A stretch of DNA of 5,435 nucleotides from Verrucomicrobiota bacterium (GTDB lineage Bacteria; Verrucomicrobiota; Kiritimatiellia; Kiritimatiellales; Tichowtungiaceae). The translations under genes were made by a program, and so were the position numbers. Positions within the stretch are counted from its first letter, which is position 1. The number at the start of each line of letters is the position of its first letter. Positions 4,840 through 5,435 of this stretch are shown in pieces. The notes under the pieces are model-generated. The model made no database searches, had not been told where the DNA came from, and saw nothing but the letters and a program-made list of their open reading frames with translations. The DNA lies in contig JADYZA010000158.1 of the NCBI GenBank assembly GCA_020853375.1, positions 1-5,435 of the forward strand. Direction: 5' to 3'.

Positions 4840-5435
4840 ATGACACGCCAACAATTCGTAAACGTTCTTCTCAAACAGACCGCCGGAAAACCCGTAGCGC
4901 GCGGCGAGGCCTTTGCCCCCGCCAACATTGCGCTCTGCAAATACTGGGGCAAGCGCGACGCCGAACTCAACCTTCCGGTCAATTCGAGCCTGTCTATTTC
5001 GCTCGGAAAACTCGGAACACACACCGCCGTGAAATTCTCCAAGTCCGCCGACAAAGTTTTCCTGAACGGCAAACCGGCTCCGGCGGATTTCGCAGCGCGG
5101 ATTTCGAAATTTCTGAATCTATTCCGCGCCGAAGGACAGTTTTTCGAAGTGCGGACAAAAAACAACATTCCGACCGCCGCCGGACTCGCTTCGTCGGCCT
5201 CCGGTTTCGCCGCGTTGGTCAAAGCGCTCGACCAGCTTTTCGGATGGGGCTTTAATCCGCGCGAACTTTCCATGCTGGCACGGCTCGGCAGCGGCAGCGC
5301 CAGCCGCTCGCTCTACGACGGGTTCGCCGTCTGGCATGCCGGAGTCCGCGCTGACGGTATGGATAGCTGTTCCGAACCTCTTTCCAGTGATTGGAAAAAT
5401 CTGCGGATTGGCATCCTCGAAGTTTCCAAGGTTCG
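4840..5435 (+). CDS. mvaD: Diphosphomevalonate decarboxylase, 3' end cut by the window
   Basis: An open frame from ATG 4840 to the window end gives 198 complete residues; family members are about 310-400 aa, so roughly a third or more is missing. APANIALCKYWGKRD (26-40) and LNLPVNSSLSISL (43-55) are the N-terminal substrate-binding signatures. NNIPTAAGLASSASG (108-122) is the GHMP-kinase phosphate-binding loop in its decarboxylase form. LARLGSGSASRSLYDGF (146-162) contains the conserved serines and Arg156, equivalent to the catalytic-site arginine. The catalytic aspartate of the C-terminal half lies outside the window. The enzyme converts mevalonate 5-diphosphate to isopentenyl diphosphate, CO2, ADP and phosphate in the cytoplasm. 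Its presence points to a mevalonate route, which only some bacterial lineages use. In-frame TTG 4810 is an unlikely alternative start. Divergent from nth. A mevalonate or phosphomevalonate kinase gene may follow beyond the edge. Confidence 0.94.
   Translation, partial: MTRQQFVNVLLKQTAGKPVARGEAFAPANIALCKYWGKRDAELNLPVNSSLSISLGKLGTHTAVKFSKSADKVFLNGKPAPADFAARISKFLNLFRAEGQFFEVRTKNNIPTAAGLASSASGFAALVKALDQLFGWGFNPRELSMLARLGSGSASRSLYDGFAVWHAGVRADGMDSCSEPLSSDWKNLRIGILEVSKV

Noticed and set aside
4806..5273. Minus-strand open frame of 155 codons opposite mvaD
   Set aside because: Shadow of the decarboxylase reading frame; no domain, and it would overlap the nth start.

Overview
The window carries six protein-coding genes, two of them cut by its ends. 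It contains no RNA gene, CRISPR array, insertion sequence or prophage that I can recognise. Base composition is moderately GC-rich and looks even across the genes. The organism is a bacterium. The mix of a prfC, a mevalonate-pathway decarboxylase, a NahK-like sugar kinase, an intergenic family built on 'CACGAAT' units, and starts that mostly lack Shine-Dalgarno sequences makes me suspect the PVC assemblage (Verrucomicrobiota, Kiritimatiellota or Lentisphaerota). That is an inference with low confidence; no rRNA or marker phylogeny is available here.

Layout. Positions 1-802 (minus, 3' end outside the window) encode a membrane permease of the ArsP_1/DUF318 (YraQ) family. Upstream of it, 822-901 is an inverted-repeat element with three 'CACGAAT' units phased at 10 bp. 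Then comes 933-1259 (minus), an ArsR/SmtB-family repressor with a cysteine metalloid-binding motif. The regulator and permease share a strand and probably form one arsenic/antimony-type response unit interrupted by the repeat. The arsR start is preceded by a promoter-like pair whose 18-bp spacer contains a 16-bp dyad, a plausible auto-operator.

Divergent from arsR, after a GC-rich hairpin (1347-1363), prfC (1390-3006, plus) encodes peptide chain release factor 3. It ends tail-to-tail, with 6 bp between stop codons, against a minus-strand pair. The pair is nth (4177-4809, endonuclease III with unusual cysteine spacing), followed 51 bp downstream by a NahK-like anomeric sugar kinase (3013-4125). 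Divergent from nth across only 30 bp, mvaD (4840-5435, plus, 3' end outside the window) encodes diphosphomevalonate decarboxylase of isoprenoid biosynthesis.

How the genes relate: arsR and the permease are the only clear functional pair. prfC (translation termination), nth (base excision repair), the sugar kinase and mvaD look like ordinary chromosomal housekeeping or metabolic genes packed closely. I see no convincing new multi-gene defence or mobile system. The most rewarding oddities are the arsR promoter/operator with a possibly leaderless start, the intergenic repeat, the non-canonical Fe-S cysteine pattern of Nth, and the sugar kinase sitting outside any visible sugar pathway.
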